DNA of 64,000 bases from Thermothielavioides terrestris NRRL 8126 (GCF_000226115.1 NC_016458.1:4002001-4066000), one strand, 5' to 3'; positions 20,012-32,295 are shown, numbered from the stretch's first letter. Made by a program: numbers and translations. The notes: generated from the letters alone by a model not told the origin.

Positions 20012-22914
20012 ATGAATGGCCGAAATGCACCGCTGTCACCGGTTTCTCTAGGCGGTAGTGAATGGTCATATCCAGCCGTCGACAAGGACGCACCTCCGTA
20101 TCAGAACAATCAGGGTCAACTCAGCACTCCGCCCGACTCGGCGGGACCGGTCAAGCCCATGAACGGTAATTTCTCGCCAGGGCCGCGGAGCGTGGGCGGG
20201 CCCTCTCCGCCTCCCTCCGTCGGCAGGTCCAGCGCCGGCACCAACCTGTATGCAAGGAGCGAGAGCGGGAGGAGCCAGAGCCAGTCCGAGAACCAGGAGC
20301 TCATCCTGTCGGAGCACTACATCTCCCTCAAGCGCTTCTTGTCGGCGACTTCCCGCGATGGCAACCCGAAGCCCCCGCCCAACAAGGCGCGCGACAAGCT
20401 GCAGCGCCTCACCGCTGTCCAATTCCTCGAACTGAGCACCGACGTATACGACGAGCTGAAGCGGCGAGAGCTCGCAAGCAGGAGACCCCCGAATGCCCCG
20501 CCCGGCACCGGCCCCCCCGACTATCTATTGCCCGAAGAAAATTTCCACCCGAAGCGGAACCAGGCGCGCCAGAAGCTCTCTTCGCTCGGCGCCCCGCGCT
20601 TCCGCGACCTCGCCACCGACGTCTTCTGTGAGCTGGAGAGGAGATTCCCCCGGTTCGCAGGGGGTGATATTCCGCGTGTCGGAAGCCCAATGTCCGTCCG
20701 CGGAGGGCCGCCGAGTCGGTCGCAAACGCCGGTCAACGGGATGAACGGGTACCCTCCGAGGAATCAGAGCCGCAGGCGCCCCTCCGAAGCCAGCTCGGTG
20801 CGGAGCGGACGCGGCATGCCGACCCCCGTAAACGGCAGCTTTCCCATTCCTCCCTCGCCTGGAGTGCCGCCGAATGGCGACTATGGGCGGCCTATGCCCA
20901 AGCAGTTCCAGAGCAACACGATTGTGCCAAACAAGAGCACAATGGTGGAAGAGGATGACGATGCTATCAGCCCGCTCAGTCCAGACCCGAACCGACCCGA
21001 TGCGTTCGGCTCGGGCAGAGGCACAAATGACCGCGACAGCAAGCGCAGCGCGGGACAGTCCGAAGTTCGTTCTTCCTCGCCCTCAACTCTCCTTGTTTGT
21101 GCCGAGAAACTTCCCGCTGACCTGGTGTTCTTTAGACCGACAAGAAGCTCATCGAGGAGTACGAGCAGCAGGTCAGAGACTTGCGCGAGAAGATCGATAC
21201 TATGGAGGACGCGCTAAAAAAGAAGGACGATGAGCTCAATACGATGCTGGACGGCGAGCGCTCGAGAGCGGCGGCGGCGGCGAACTCGGAAAAGAAGGAG
21301 TGGGAGGACGCACGCGCGAACTTGGAGAACAAGCTCGCCGAGGCCGAAGAGCTGAACGATTCTCTGCAGAGGGAAATCGACAGGTTGCGAAGCGAACACG
21401 CGAGTGAGACACGACGACTGAGGGAAGAGATCGAGGAGGCTCGGGAATCCAGCAGCAAGACGATGTCGAGCGGGGCGGGGGACACGGAGCTGGAGAGAGA
21501 AAACAAGGCGCTGCGCATGGCGCTGGAAGAGCAGGAGCGCGTGACGGAGGAGGTGCGGCGCGAGGCACAGGAGTTCCTGCGGGAGATGAGGATGATCTCG
21601 CAGCAAAGCGGCGCAGCATGGGAGAGGCAGTCCGAGATGGAGAAGACGATTCAGTCGCTCGAGAACGAGGTGCGGGTGTGGCAGAATCGATATGCGCGCG
21701 CCAAGACACAGCTGCGCGATATGCGCGGTTCCTCGGCTAGTCTTACTGTCGACCTGGACGCGGCCAAGTACGTCCGCGACAAGGGCTTTGTGGGAGACGA
21801 CGGCCTGGTTAAGGACATCCACGTCACCAAATTCCAGCTCGCCATCGACGACCTCCTCCAGCGGGCACGTGCCGACAACCCGGAGCTTGTGATTGACGCT
21901 ATGAAGGCGGTCGTGGTTAGCGTGCGGCACATCACCAAGGACGTCGATACCTCGGGCCAGAGTGGGGAGGCGGCGATGCAGCATCAGAAGCTCAAGTCTC
22001 GGGTGTCGTCGACTGCCAACAACCTGATCACGACCTCCAAGAACTTTGCCGGGTCGGCCGGCATCTCGCCGGTGTCGCTGCTTGACGCAGCGGCTTCGCA
22101 CCTGGTGGCCGCCGTTGTTGAGCTGCTTCGAGCAGCCAAGATCCGCGCTACGCCTGGAGACGAGCTGGACGATGATGACGACGGGACGGTGACGCCTGTG
22201 GACTCGAGTGGTTTCTTCTCGCCGCAGAGCAACGCACAGAGCCAGGTGTCGAGCGCAACTTCGGCGCAAGACTCGCTGCCTCCGCCGCCGCCATTCCAGG
22301 GATTGGGACCCAGGAGCCGGGCCAGCGTAGACTCGTCCGCCTACAGCCCCGTCAGCTCCCCGCGCGAGTCGTATGCGAAGGGCCCGGCCGGCCGCGACGG
22401 CAGCGAAGGAGGCGGGTACGGGAGCCTTAACAAGGCTCTCCCGATTGTCCCCAACGGGAACGGCAACGGCAACGGCATCTACAACGCGCGGCAGCCCGAC
22501 AGACGGACCGAAGAACTTAAGATCTACCTCGAAGACCAGACGGCAGTCCTGGTCCAGACGATCCAGAACCTCGTGCAGCTGATCCGCGACGACGCCAACA
22601 TCAACCAGATCACGGAGGAGATCAACGTCATCACGGACGTGGTCGGCCAGGTGACACGCGAGACAGAGACGCTCGGACCCAACGGGGCGGAGCTGGTCAA
22701 GCGGCTGGCGGCGTGCCGCGAGCGGCTGATGGAGGCGGGCAAGCGCGGGCTCGACCTGGCGGCCGGCGGCAGCGACGGCCAGAGCCGCGAGTGGCGCATG
22801 TGGACGCAGACGCTGCCGCCCATCGCGTTCGAGATTGCGCGCGAGACCAAGGAGCTCGTGCAGCGCGTCGACCGGCTCGTGCTCAACGACGCCGGGGCCG
22901 ACGATTTCTCTTGA
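20012..22914 (+). CDS. spa2: Spa2-like polarisome scaffold (GIT/Spa2 homology domain)
   Basis: Exons 20012-21064 and 21136-22914 join in phase across a 71-nt intron (donor GTTCGT, branch GCTGAC, acceptor TTTAG); 943 aa. Two tandem Spa2 homology repeats lie at about residues 100-155 (EHYISLKRFL...LSTDVYDELKRRE) and 172-212 (NFHPKRNQARQKL...ATDVFCELERRF). After a Pro/Ser-rich linker, a long coiled coil of Glu/Arg-rich heptads covers about 355-520. The C-terminal 120 residues form a second conserved helical block (LEDQTAVLVQTIQNLVQLIR onward). Spa2 gathers formin and MAPK cascade components at growing hyphal tips and septa. Length and order match filamentous-fungal Spa2, with nothing missing. 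Confidence 0.92.
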
Positions 22915-24631
22915 GAGAAAGGGACTGGGGCAGCCAGATATATATATACCCCCCACGCTGCGCTCACTCTCGATCTGCTTTGTGCTGCGTCCATATTATT
23001 CGCTACAACGTGGTGATTTTCCCACGCTGAGTTTTGAGGTTCTCGTCTGCGGTCCCCCGGCGGTTACTATTTCTCGAGACGTTGCTCTGATACCCCATCA
23101 TAGCCCCTGCTTTTTTAAACCGTTTCTTCTCCCTTCTCCCGTTGATTTTTGCCGCTTCATCTTTCATCTTTTTACGTTCTGTTGTTTTCCAGGGTCACCT
23201 GGTTTCTACGATGCTTTTGTGGTCACTGTTTTCTTTGTCCGGCGCGATTCGGACCTGCGGACTTGCATTGCCTTGTTGTCGTCTCATCCGATCCAAGGCT
23301 GAGAGCTGTTTTGTCTATGATTTGAGGTCAAGGGGGGGTTAAAAGAGCACCTAGCGTGTTTGTTGAGGAGTTTCATCGTACAGAGAAGAAGGGGAGGTTG
23401 CTGTGGGTATATGACTGTACTGACTCGGAAGAGAGACTGGGTAGATGTATGTGTATGTGTTTCTAATGTCTTTTTCTTATTAAATTGGGCATGTCGAGTA
23501 TGGTGCTATAGAAAGCCGGTCGCGCGGCGCGCTCATGTCAAGCTGAATGCTGAATAAGGTCTTCCCTGTTTTCCCTCTCCCTTACGTGTTTTGTTGTGTG
23601 TTCCTCCAACTGGTTGGGATGAAGCGAACGAAGGACTAATGGGCAGGAGAGACGGAGGGCAGCGCTCTTGTCTCCCACCCACCGCAACATAGGGACTCGG
23701 AGACGGTTCCATGGTCCCCTCTGCGTATGGAGTGTTCCGTGCATCCTGGACCAATCTTGCCAGAATGCCCGAGTCCATAAAGAGCTGGTCCAAATCTCCG
23801 CAGGTGGTTCAGCCGCGACGCCGAGGGACAACCCTGACACAGCCTCGCCGCCAACGCATATTGCCCAATTGCGGCGAACATCATCAATCAGACAAGCTAG
23901 TGGATGTCAGTTAGAGCAGTCAATTGAGCGGCTTGGCATTGGTGCGTTCCTGCTCCACGGCTCGATACAGAGCAACTGGGCAAAATGCCGCTGGGAGGAT
24001 GGTTAGGTATTGGCGGGAAAAGGCCGTCTCCGGATAACTACCACAACGGTGGCCGATCTACCAAGTACGCAGGAGCAAGCCCGGAGCGCGGGCAATGTGC
24101 GCGTTGGGCTCACACAGGCGCAGACAAGCTCAGGCCAAGTCACACAGGACGAGGGGGGGCCCAGGGCTGAAGTCTAGACCCCGTCTTGGCTTTCCAGTCA
24201 TGTTTCGGTCGCGATCAGCCGCACCCAGATTCTCCCTGTCTGAGCGAATCATTTACCGAGTGCCGGTACCTCAATGTCTCCTTTTGGCGGCACTATTCCG
24301 TAGCAATCACTAGTCGCTGCGTGAGGAGCCTCAAGATTCCCGCCGCGTGCGTTGGCTCGAGGCAGATTTCTTCTGCCCGCCGGGTGCGATACAGAGGCGA
24401 GGCGCTCTTCCCGTGTTTGATGAGATACTGAACGGTGGCTTGCCGCGACCCATGTAGTGTAGTGTACGGAATAGAAAAGGTGCCCTCGACCCTCGGACCC
24501 GTGAGGTTCTGGGGCTCGTTCTTCTCTCCCCGTGGTCCTCCCGCTCGTTTCATGCTCTCCTTGGGTTGTAGCTCGTCGCTCAAGTCCGCCAGATCACACC
24601 AGCAGTAAACAAACGACCTAAGTTCCTCGCC
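22915..24631. other. Intergenic region, spa2 to MARVEL gene
   Basis: About 1.7 kb. The first 600 bp are T-rich and likely spa2 3' UTR; a TATATATATA run occurs at about 22939-22948. The right half should hold the MARVEL-gene promoter. The word TGTACGGAAT at 24463-24472 is the complement of one at 18725. No gene is supported. Confidence 0.5.
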
Positions 24632-25804
24632 ATGACCAGGCCTGCGGGACGGGAGCATATCCCCATCTACCCTCGGGGGTTCATCGCGATCAGGATTGTG
24701 CAGCTCGTCTTGGCTATCATCGTCATGGGCCTCTCGGCGTACAGTGTGTTTCTTCCCCCGCGTTTAAGCACCTGGGAGCATGAACTAACAACACTCGACA
24801 ACCAGGCGTCTACTACCTCTCATACGACGGCAACGCACTCATCCTGGCCGTGGTATGTTGTCGTCCCAATGGGGAATACCCGGCAGATAATACGAGAAGA
24901 GAAGCTGACAGGTGACCGCCCAGGCGGTCATGAACGTCGTCGACTCGGTCTACCACCTGGTAGCCGAGTTCGCGGCGCCCGTCATCTACAACTACTGGGC
25001 CGTCCTGGGGCTGGACATCTTCTTCGTCATCATGTGGCTGTGCTCCTTCGCGCTGCTGGCCGCCCGCATCGCGCCCTACTACCAGTACATCAACGGCTAC
25101 GCCGAGTACGACGCCTTTGGCGACGTCGTCACCGTCGGCCTGACCGACACCGAGAAGGCCTGGCTGAACACGCAGGCCGCCGCTGCCGCGCTGGGCGGCG
25201 TGGAGTTGTGCGTTGCCCGTCCCTCCCTCTCTCCCTCCCTCCCTCTCTCTCTCTTTCTCTCTCTGTGCTTTCCCGTCTCTCTCAACACACAAACAAACGG
25301 GGTATGTTAACCCCCCAGCCGCCCGCCCGGCCAAACAGTGTCCTCTTCATCGTCGCCCTCGTCATCTGCTCCATCCGCCTGCACCGGCACCGCGCCGAGG
25401 GCCTGCACTGCATGCCCGGCACGCCCCGCACCGTCCCGGGCAGCGAGAAGCCCGCGCCGGGCCTCGCGTATCAACAACAACAACAACAACAACCCCCGTA
25501 CCAGCAGCAGCCGCAGCCGCAGCCGGTCCTGTCCTACCAGCCCGTGCCCGTCGCCGTGCAGGCGCAGCCGCAGACCATGTACGCGCCGCAGCCGCAGCAG
25601 CAGCAGCAGCCGGTGTTCTACAGCCAGGCGGCGGCGGCGGCGCCGCAGCCGCCGCAGAGCCCGGCGCCGACCGTGGCGCCGCTGGTGCCGCAGCCGACGG
25701 GGGGCACGGTGGGCACCGCGGGCGGTCAAGTCGTTGTCGGGCAGGGACAGCAGCCGCAGCCGCAGCCTCATCCGGGTTACCCGGCACAGTTTCCTGGAAA
25801 TTAG
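24632..25804 (+). CDS. MARVEL-domain-like four-TM membrane protein with Gln/Pro-rich tail
   Basis: Four exons: 24632-24743, 24806-24852, 24912-25207, 25339-25804; 306 aa. All introns are GT-AG; the third (131 nt) is almost pure CT microsatellite. Residues 16-40 form TM1 (FIAIRIVQLVLAIIVMGLSA). TM2 spans the second and third exons. TM3 is around AVLGLDIFFVIMWLCSFALLAA, and TM4 (FVLFIVALVICSIRLHRHR) begins the last exon. This spacing and the YLSYDGNALI loop fit fungal MARVEL-type proteins. The cytoplasmic tail from about residue 190 is low complexity with runs of Gln, Pro and Ala. MARVEL proteins associate with membrane subdomains and vesicles; a specific role here is not inferable. Confidence 0.8.
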   Translation: MTRPAGREHIPIYPRGFIAIRIVQLVLAIIVMGLSAYSVFLPPRLSTWEHELTTLDNQASTTSHTTATHSSWPWYVVVPMGNTRQIIREEKLTGDRPGGHERRRLGLPPGSRVRGARHLQLLGRPGAGHLLRHHVAVLLRAAGRPHRALLPVHQRLRRVRRLWRRRHRRPDRHREGLAEHAGRRCRAGRRGVVRCPSLPLSLPPSLSLSLSVLSRLSQHTNKRGMLTPQPPARPNSVLFIVALVICSIRLHRHRAEGLHCMPGTPRTVPGSEKPAPGLAYQQQQQQQPPYQQQPQPQPVLSYQPVPVAVQAQPQTMYAPQPQQQQQPVFYSQAAAAAPQPPQSPAPTVAPLVPQPTGGTVGTAGGQVVVGQGQQPQPQPHPGYPAQFPGN

Positions 25805-26251
25805 GAGTACCAGTGATCAGGCAGTGAGGTTAGGAGGGACAAATAGGAGACCGGGGGGCGGGGGGGGAGGGGATGAGCTGGGCTGAGCTGTTGTTGGTTG
25901 GTTGTTGATGATGGTGAAGATAATACCCCTTTGCTTTCAAAGGAGTTTGTATTGCCTACCTACCTTTTCTTGCGGTTTAATTGAGCGTGTCTGCTTACTA
26001 GGATGCATCCATCCTGAAGAGTGACGATAACCATCCGATCGGGGTCTTTGGCCGGAGCGGACGGTGGGCGGTAGATGAAGACCCGTGGCTGCATGGCCCC
26101 GCACAAGAAGGTTCAAAGATCCAGTTACTTCCATAATGATGAAGCCGTATCTCGCAGACTGCCGCCCCGCTTATCCAAATCGAGGTTTGAGGAATATTGA
26201 CACAATACAAGCTCGTCCAGATTCAAGCACCACCCAAGAAGGCTGACCTCC
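25805..26251. other. Convergent 3' intergenic spacer
   Basis: About 450 bp between the stop codons of the MARVEL and peptidase genes. It has a G-rich tract at about 25851-25872. Both 3' UTRs presumably lie here. Nothing else is visible. Confidence 0.6.
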
Positions 26252-28957
26252 TCACAGTCTATGCGCGGCATTCCGAATCCGGCTCTCAATGATGTCCACC
26301 CATCTCTCGGCGTTTGCCCAGTCCTGGTTATCAATACTCTCAACCAAGCCGGGGAACACGGCTAGCACGAGCTTGTCAGCCTTTCTGCCGATTCATGCCC
26401 TCAAGCACGAGATCGCACAAAACACAAAAAAGAAGAGAAAAAAAACTTACCCCCAGCGTATCCCGTCCACAGCCCGGGCGCGAACACGACGTGCTTGAAC
26501 CACGGCCGCCCGTCCAGACCCTCGTCGAACAAGAAGCTGCGCTCAAGGCGCTTGTACTTGGTGTTGACCTGGCGGATCTGGAAGCCTAACCTGAGTTTGG
26601 TCGACCATCTCCACCACGGGAGGTGCTGGCGCAGCCGTCGGTCCAGCTCGTCGGCGCGCTTGTCGAGGCCGACGGCGCGCTTGTTGAGCTTGCCGACGGC
26701 TTTATGCAGGCGCTTGAGGGAGAGCCCGAAGGATTCGGCCGAGGGGGATCCGGCAGAGGCGGCAGCGGAAGAGGAGGAGGAACTGGAGTTGCGGGTGCTG
26801 CCGCGGAGTTCGAAGTAGACGTCGTCGTTGCTCAGAGAGGAGATATCGATCTCGCGAGCGGGCGACAAGACCTCGTCCAGCTTGTCCTCAACCTGTTTGA
26901 CGTAGCGATCCAGAGCCTGCGCATAGTCCGCCGCGCGGAAGGAGATCACGGGGAGGTCGGCGAGCTGGGCGGTGGCCAGGCCGATGATCTGCGCCATGGT
27001 GCGGTGGTAGGCGAAGCCAGGATCGCCAAACTTCTCCATCCAATAGAAACTGTCGTAGTTGCTGTGGTAGTGATACACAGGGTCATGAGGGCCCGATTCA
27101 AACCCGATGTCCAGGGACGGGATGCCTGCGAAGTCCTGGAAGGCGGTGAAATCGCTGCCGCTGCCCATCGTTTTGATGCGCTTGTCCCATAAATCGTGGA
27201 CGGTTTGGCCTGGCACAGTCTGGTTCGGCGAGGGGACGGAAGCTGTCACGGCGTGGATGATGTTGTCGAGCAGCGGAGCTGCTGACACTCGTAGGGTAGT
27301 GCCCCTGGCGGAGACATCGGTGTTCCGTTGGCGAGTCAGTAACAGTGTGATTTCGGACAAAATGGGCAAAGGAACATACAATGTACGCAACGTTGGCGTC
27401 GTCGAGCCAGGGGAGGTACTCCTCGACCCATTCAGTGGACCCAACGAGGCCGTACTCCTCGCCGTCCCAGCTGGCAAAGACAATGGTTCGGAGAGGCTTC
27501 CAGCCGAGACGGAGCGCTTGTCCAAACGACCGGACTACCTCATTCAGCACGGCAGAACCGCTATTTGGGTCGCCGGCTCCGCCTGCCACCCAAGCATCGC
27601 GATGGTTACCGACGACTGGCCACGATGCGGTCAGCGCGATGATGCTTCCTCGTCGTCGGAATAGGACAAAAAAGACGGGCTTACTGATGACCTCGTCAGG
27701 AATGGTGCCGTTAATGACGCCGATGACGTTCCACAGCGGCGTTGTCACATAATCCTGCTGGTTGTACAAGTTCACCACCACGTCGTCTGGCGTCGGCCCC
27801 ACATTGTAGTGCACGCCCTTGTACTGCAGCCCGGTGTTGCGGGTCCAGTACCGGTTGAGGTCGGCGGCCTTCGGGCCGTGGCCGTTGAGGGCCTTCAGAA
27901 TGGGGAGCGCGTCTGTGTAGGAGATGGGGATGGAAGGGATGCTCGGGATGGCCGTGTGCACCGGCTGACGGGGTGCATCCGGCTTTGAAGGATATCCCGG
28001 GGTCGTCCTAAATGGAGCGTCAGCTAGGTTCTAGCGGAAAAAGACGAGGTTCTGTCATTACGGGTCGCCTGGCGCAAAGCTGAGGAACTGCGTGCTGCCG
28101 CGTTGCACGCTGCTCGGCTGTCTAGCCGGTCCGTCAGGATACGCTTTCTTGCCCTTCTCCTCGGTGATGTCGCCGTCGTCGCCGGGGTCGCTGTACAGGA
28201 TGACGCCCAGCATGCCGAGCTCCTGGGCCCGCTTGACCTTCAGTCCGCGGAAGATGCCGCCGTAGCGGGCAATGGCGATCTTGTCCTTGAGCGTGACGTT
28301 GGCCTTGACGAGATCCTCGAAGTCCTGATACGTGCCGTAGTTGACGTACACGACGGGCCCAGTCACGTTGCCAGACGCGGAGTAGCCGTGGAAGGTCGGA
28401 ACCCTGTCGGGCAGGCCGCTCGTGGGATCATCGGCGAGGATGTCTTCGGTTAGGGACGCTTCGAAGGAGACCTTCCAGCTCGTCGAAGTCCCGTCTTCAT
28501 ACTCCCTCCTCTCGAGCAGGGCCAGACGATGGTCGGCCGGGTAATTGATGTAGACATCGTAGGACACGATGTCGGCGTGGATGCCGAACTCGGCCCACTT
28601 GTTCCTGGTCCAGAGCGCCTGGGAGTAGTTCTTGCCGGCGAGATGCGGGCCGGCCGTGTAGTACCTGCTCCATGCCTCGGCACGCTCGCTGCTGGGCGTG
28701 TCCAGGAGGATCTGCCGCAGCTGGTCGTAGCTTACGGGGCGGCGGCCACAGCCAGGCCAGGTCCATCTATCGCTAGGATCGTGGTGCGAGTGACCATCGG
28801 GGAAAAAAGTCATGGAGACGGCAACGGCGATGAAGAACCATATGAGCGTCGATGCCAGAGCGACGGTGCAGAAGCGGCGTAACACCGCATGGGGGTACCG
28901 GGGCCGGGGCTCGGCAACCGGGACCCGGACGAGGAGCGGCGTACGCTCCGAAGGCAT
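26252..28957 (-). CDS. Transferrin-receptor-like M28 metallopeptidase (Vps70/Tre1/PSMA family)
   Basis: Five exons: 28957-28062, 28007-27685, 27615-27380, 27324-26451, 26361-26252; 812 aa if all join as read. A cytoplasmic tail of about 27 residues precedes one signal-anchor TM (about 28-52). A protease-associated domain follows, then the M28 fold: zinc ligands in GNHRDAW and GAGDPNSG, catalytic Glu in WDGEEYG, a third ligand Asp in INTDVS and the late His in YHYHSNYD. The C-terminal helical region is the transferrin-receptor-type dimerisation domain. Relatives act in vacuolar sorting and protein turnover. The oddity is intron 3 (27325-27379): donor GTATGT and branch TACTGAC are normal, but the frame- and family-consistent acceptor is GG, not AG. 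The next AG gives a frameshift with a stop at 27098. The gene may be weakly spliced, or broken. Confidence 0.8.
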
Positions 28958-30284
28958 GGCGGGCGCGGCCGAGGGGAGAGCTCAGGTTAGGTTGGTGCCG
29001 CGCTCATGAATAAGAACCTGGAAGTTGTGGCGAATGAGAGCAAACAACGTTCCTGGTTCCTGCGTATGCGCTTCGAATTCCAGGTTGCTATTCGTTTAAG
29101 TTCAAGTCAAGGTACTGTACGACATGTTCGCGGGGCGATCAGCAGTGGGGGGATTCTGCCGCTGACGCAACTGTAATCAGTCCGGGAATAACCTGGAAGG
29201 CGTAACTCATAGCTGCACCTGCCGAAGCTACCGCGCTGTTGAGACAGCTGCCGGGCTTAGCGCGCGATGTTGTCTCTCAAGCAAAATGGCACGACAGCAA
29301 GATGATGGCTTTTTCTTCCTTTTTTTTTTCTTTTCTCCAGGGTTCAACACAAAAGGCACAATACTCTACAGAAATTCACAATTTTCAACTGCCTATGTTG
29401 TTTCTGAGTGTTGAATTTGTTGCATTCCTCTCCGCTCATGCCCAGTTCTGCTGGGTGTTACAATGATACGGATTACAATGCGGCAATTGGTTCATTACCG
29501 TCCTTCCCGTTCAGTTATTTGTTAGCCGCGGATAGCGCTCCATGTTCCCCGGCCCAGCCTGGACCGAAGGGGCAAGTGGGGTAGGCTAGGTAAGCAAGGC
29601 ACACGGCAGTTGGTCCTATGCCCTGAAAACTTGCTCCTGGAGCCAACCGGATGTCGTACCTTCATCTGTCCGTCGAAACAAAGTTAACGTTAACTTTGGC
29701 ACAGCTTTTGTCGTGTTGCAAGCGTTTGGCTCGTCGCCCCGCAGCAGCCTGTATAACATAGCCAGCCCAATATAATCCGCACTGTACTGTGGAACTAACG
29801 TTATACCCGTTATACCCGAAGCTGCTTCTCCGCTTTCCGGCGGCTGCCGAGCGCTGACCTCCGATCCGGTGCCGCTCCGAGCTGGCTGCCTTCCGCTTCT
29901 GATCACAGCCTCGCCGTTGACCGGCCCCGTATCCGATGGTCGGCTCCACCTCGCGATGCAGCCCAGCCAATCTTAGCCAACGAAAGCCAGCGTCTTTCTG
30001 CACCGCAGGGGCTGCGTTGCCGGCGCAACTCTACCCTTTTGTCAGCCCTTTCCGCCCGCCGGTCAGACTTTGCCGCCGGCCTCATGACTGTTCCTCCAAC
30101 TGGAACTCTTTTTGTTTCCCGATCCCCAACGCGTTTCATCTCCCTCCATATTTTTTTTTTAAACGGCTGTATGTAAACTTGCACGGTTCGTGCCAGTGAG
30201 ACTGGCACCGCGAGGCAAATTTTAACTTGTTGCTCGTTGTTACGCGACCTTTACATTATTTTCTTGCCACCCCATGCGTGCATC
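28958..30284. other. Divergent promoter region, M28 peptidase / MFS transporter
   Basis: About 1.3 kb shared by two divergent genes. It includes a 20-bp perfect palindrome (29679-29698) and a direct repeat of GTTATACCC at about 29800-29820. Poly-pyrimidine runs lie at about 29315-29335 and 30149-30160. No gene is supported. Confidence 0.6.
29679..29698. promoter_or_regulatory. 20-bp perfect palindrome CAAAGTTAACGTTAACTTTG
   Basis: The sequence equals its own reverse complement over 20 bp. It lies between the divergent peptidase and MFS genes, about 590 bp upstream of the MFS ATG and 720 bp upstream of the peptidase ATG. Symmetry of this length suits a homodimeric DNA-binding protein, but no known fungal site is recognised, so the regulatory role is inference. 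Confidence 0.45.
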
Positions 30285-32295
30285 ATGACCAATCGAACGA
30301 AGAATGGACCCAAGTTGCCTGCGCAGCAGCTGGCAATCCTAGGTACGAAATATCCAACCACAACAAGAGCCGGATCAGACCAATAACAATCCGCGCATCA
30401 TTCATAATCTCCCGCCGGATGTGGCCAATGCTAACGCTCCATCGCGCACTCACAAGCCGTCGCCAGGTTTGCTGAGCCGCTGGCCCTGACTTCCGTCTTC
30501 CCCTATCTCCCGGAGATGATAGCCAGCTTTGGCGTGGAGAAGAACGAGGTCGCACGATGGGCCGGCTTCACGGGCGCCATCTTCTCCATATCCCAGAGTC
30601 TCACTGCCGTTGCCTGGGGCAGGGCTTCCGACAGATTCGGCCGCAAACCCGTCATCCTGACCGGCCTCGCAAGCACCATGACCTGCTTTCTTCTCTGGGG
30701 CATGTCGACGAGCCTCCCGATGGCCATCACTGTCCGTGCCATCATGGGTGGCGGCAACGGCAATGGTACGTCGACTCCTCCAGACCTACCTACCTACCTA
30801 CCTACCTGCGTAGCGGTCCCTCCATCATATGCGTCCACTGACAGCCATGACACAGTTGGTATCATTAGAACCATGGTAGCCGAGATGGTGCCCGAGAAGG
30901 AACTCCAGCCAAAGGCCTTCTCGCTCATGCCCCTTGTATGGAGCATTGGCTCGGTTTTCGGGCCTGCGTTTGGCGGCTTCTTTGCGCGCCCGGCAGAGCA
31001 ATACCCCAATGTTTTTGGACAAATAGAGTACTTCAAGCGCTACCCTTTCGTCCTGCCGAATCTGATGGCCTGCTGTGTTTTCTTTATTTCCTTCATGACC
31101 GGCCTACTGTTCCTCAAAGTCAGTACCTATGGGAACCCTTAGGGATAGTGTACCATGTAAAAACAATGCTGACCGAGAACAGGAAACCCTCCAGAGCAAA
31201 CGCCACAGACGCGACTGGGGCCTGCTGCTGGGCGAAAAGCTTACCCGCCCGTTCAAACGGTCCAAGCCACACGCCAGACGTAGAAGGCTGTCCTTTGTCG
31301 ACGACGAGGCATCAGCACCCCTGCTGGCCGAGTCGACCCTGTCCACATCGGAACAAATCGCCAGCAAGACGCAACCGATCAGTTTCAACGAGATCTTCAC
31401 CCCGCAAACCAGCATCAACCTTGTGGCATACACCTTCCTAGCCCTGCATTCCGTTGCCTATGACCAGGTCCTCCCCGTATTCCTCAACTACCCTTGCGTG
31501 GTGCCGGATGAAACCAACACCCATCTCCCTTTCCAGTTCACGGGGGGTTTCGGCCTGAGCTCCGACAAGATCGGCACGATATTCACTGTCTATGGCATCG
31601 CTTGCGGCATCGTGCAATTCTTCCTCTTCCCCACGCTGTGCGCTCGCTTCGGCGTGCTAAACTGCTACCGGACTGCGAGTACGTCATCCCTTCAGATGTC
31701 CTCTCTTGAGCGCTTCCTCCCATCATGAACTAACGAGGAGCCCATCGCAGCCTTGATCTTCCCCATCATCTACTTCCTCACCCCTTACACGGCCCTGATC
31801 CAGGACACCACCGCGCGCTACGCCGTCTTCCTCGCCATCATGCTGGTCAAGGGCGTTGTCGTCATCATCGGCTTCCCCTGCACCACCATCCTGCTGACCA
31901 ACTCGGCCTCGTCCCTGCGCATCCTCGGCACCCTCAACGGCTTCGCCACCACCTTCAGCGGCCTCGGCCGCGCCATCGGCCCCGCCGCCGTCGGCGCCGT
32001 CTTCAGCTGGGGCGTGCGCGAGGGTTACGCCATCGCCCCCTGGTGGCTGCTCGGGACCGTCGCCCTCCTCGGCGCCATCCCGCCGTTGTTCATCGTCGAG
32101 GCCGACGGTCCGACCCGCAGCCTGGGCGCCGGCGACGAGGACGCCGACGAGAATGGCGGGGAGGCTGAGGAGAGTTTGCTTCTGCTCGACCAGGATGTGG
32201 ATGATGCTGCCGGGTCGGAAGAAGAGATGCGCAGCAGGGCGGAGAATAACGCTTATGGGACCATGAGCGGCGCAGTCTGTGGGGCGTCGCGTTGA
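30285..32295 (+). CDS. Major facilitator superfamily transporter (ZIFL/DHA1-like, 12 TM)
   Basis: Five exons: 30285-30342, 30457-30765, 30856-31118, 31183-31678, 31751-32295; 556 aa, all GT-AG with CTAAC/CTGAC branch sites. It starts MTNRTKNGPKLPAQQLAILAVARFAEPLALTS with the usual QL(A)IL-xx-R-F-EP entry of this subfamily. The loop 2-3 signature GRASDRFGRKPVIL is intact, and NGNVGIIRTMVAEM follows TM4. A long charged central loop (about 210-270) separates two six-helix halves. The second half has GFPCTTILLTNSASS and NGFATTFSGLGRAIGP. The tail is acidic and ends in a predicted cytoplasmic stretch. Plant ZIFL and fungal relatives export organic acids, metal chelates or drugs; the substrate here is unknown. 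Intron 2 contains a (TACC)n microsatellite. Confidence 0.9.

Noticed and set aside
21214..22956. A 580-codon minus-strand ORF opposite spa2
   Set aside because: Long antisense ORFs are expected opposite GC3-rich genes. It has no recognisable motif and covers the well-supported Spa2 coiled coil and C-terminal block.
26252..32295. Peptidase plus transporter pair considered as part of a secondary-metabolite cluster
   Set aside because: No PKS, NRPS, terpene synthase or tailoring enzymes are nearby; the neighbours are housekeeping genes.
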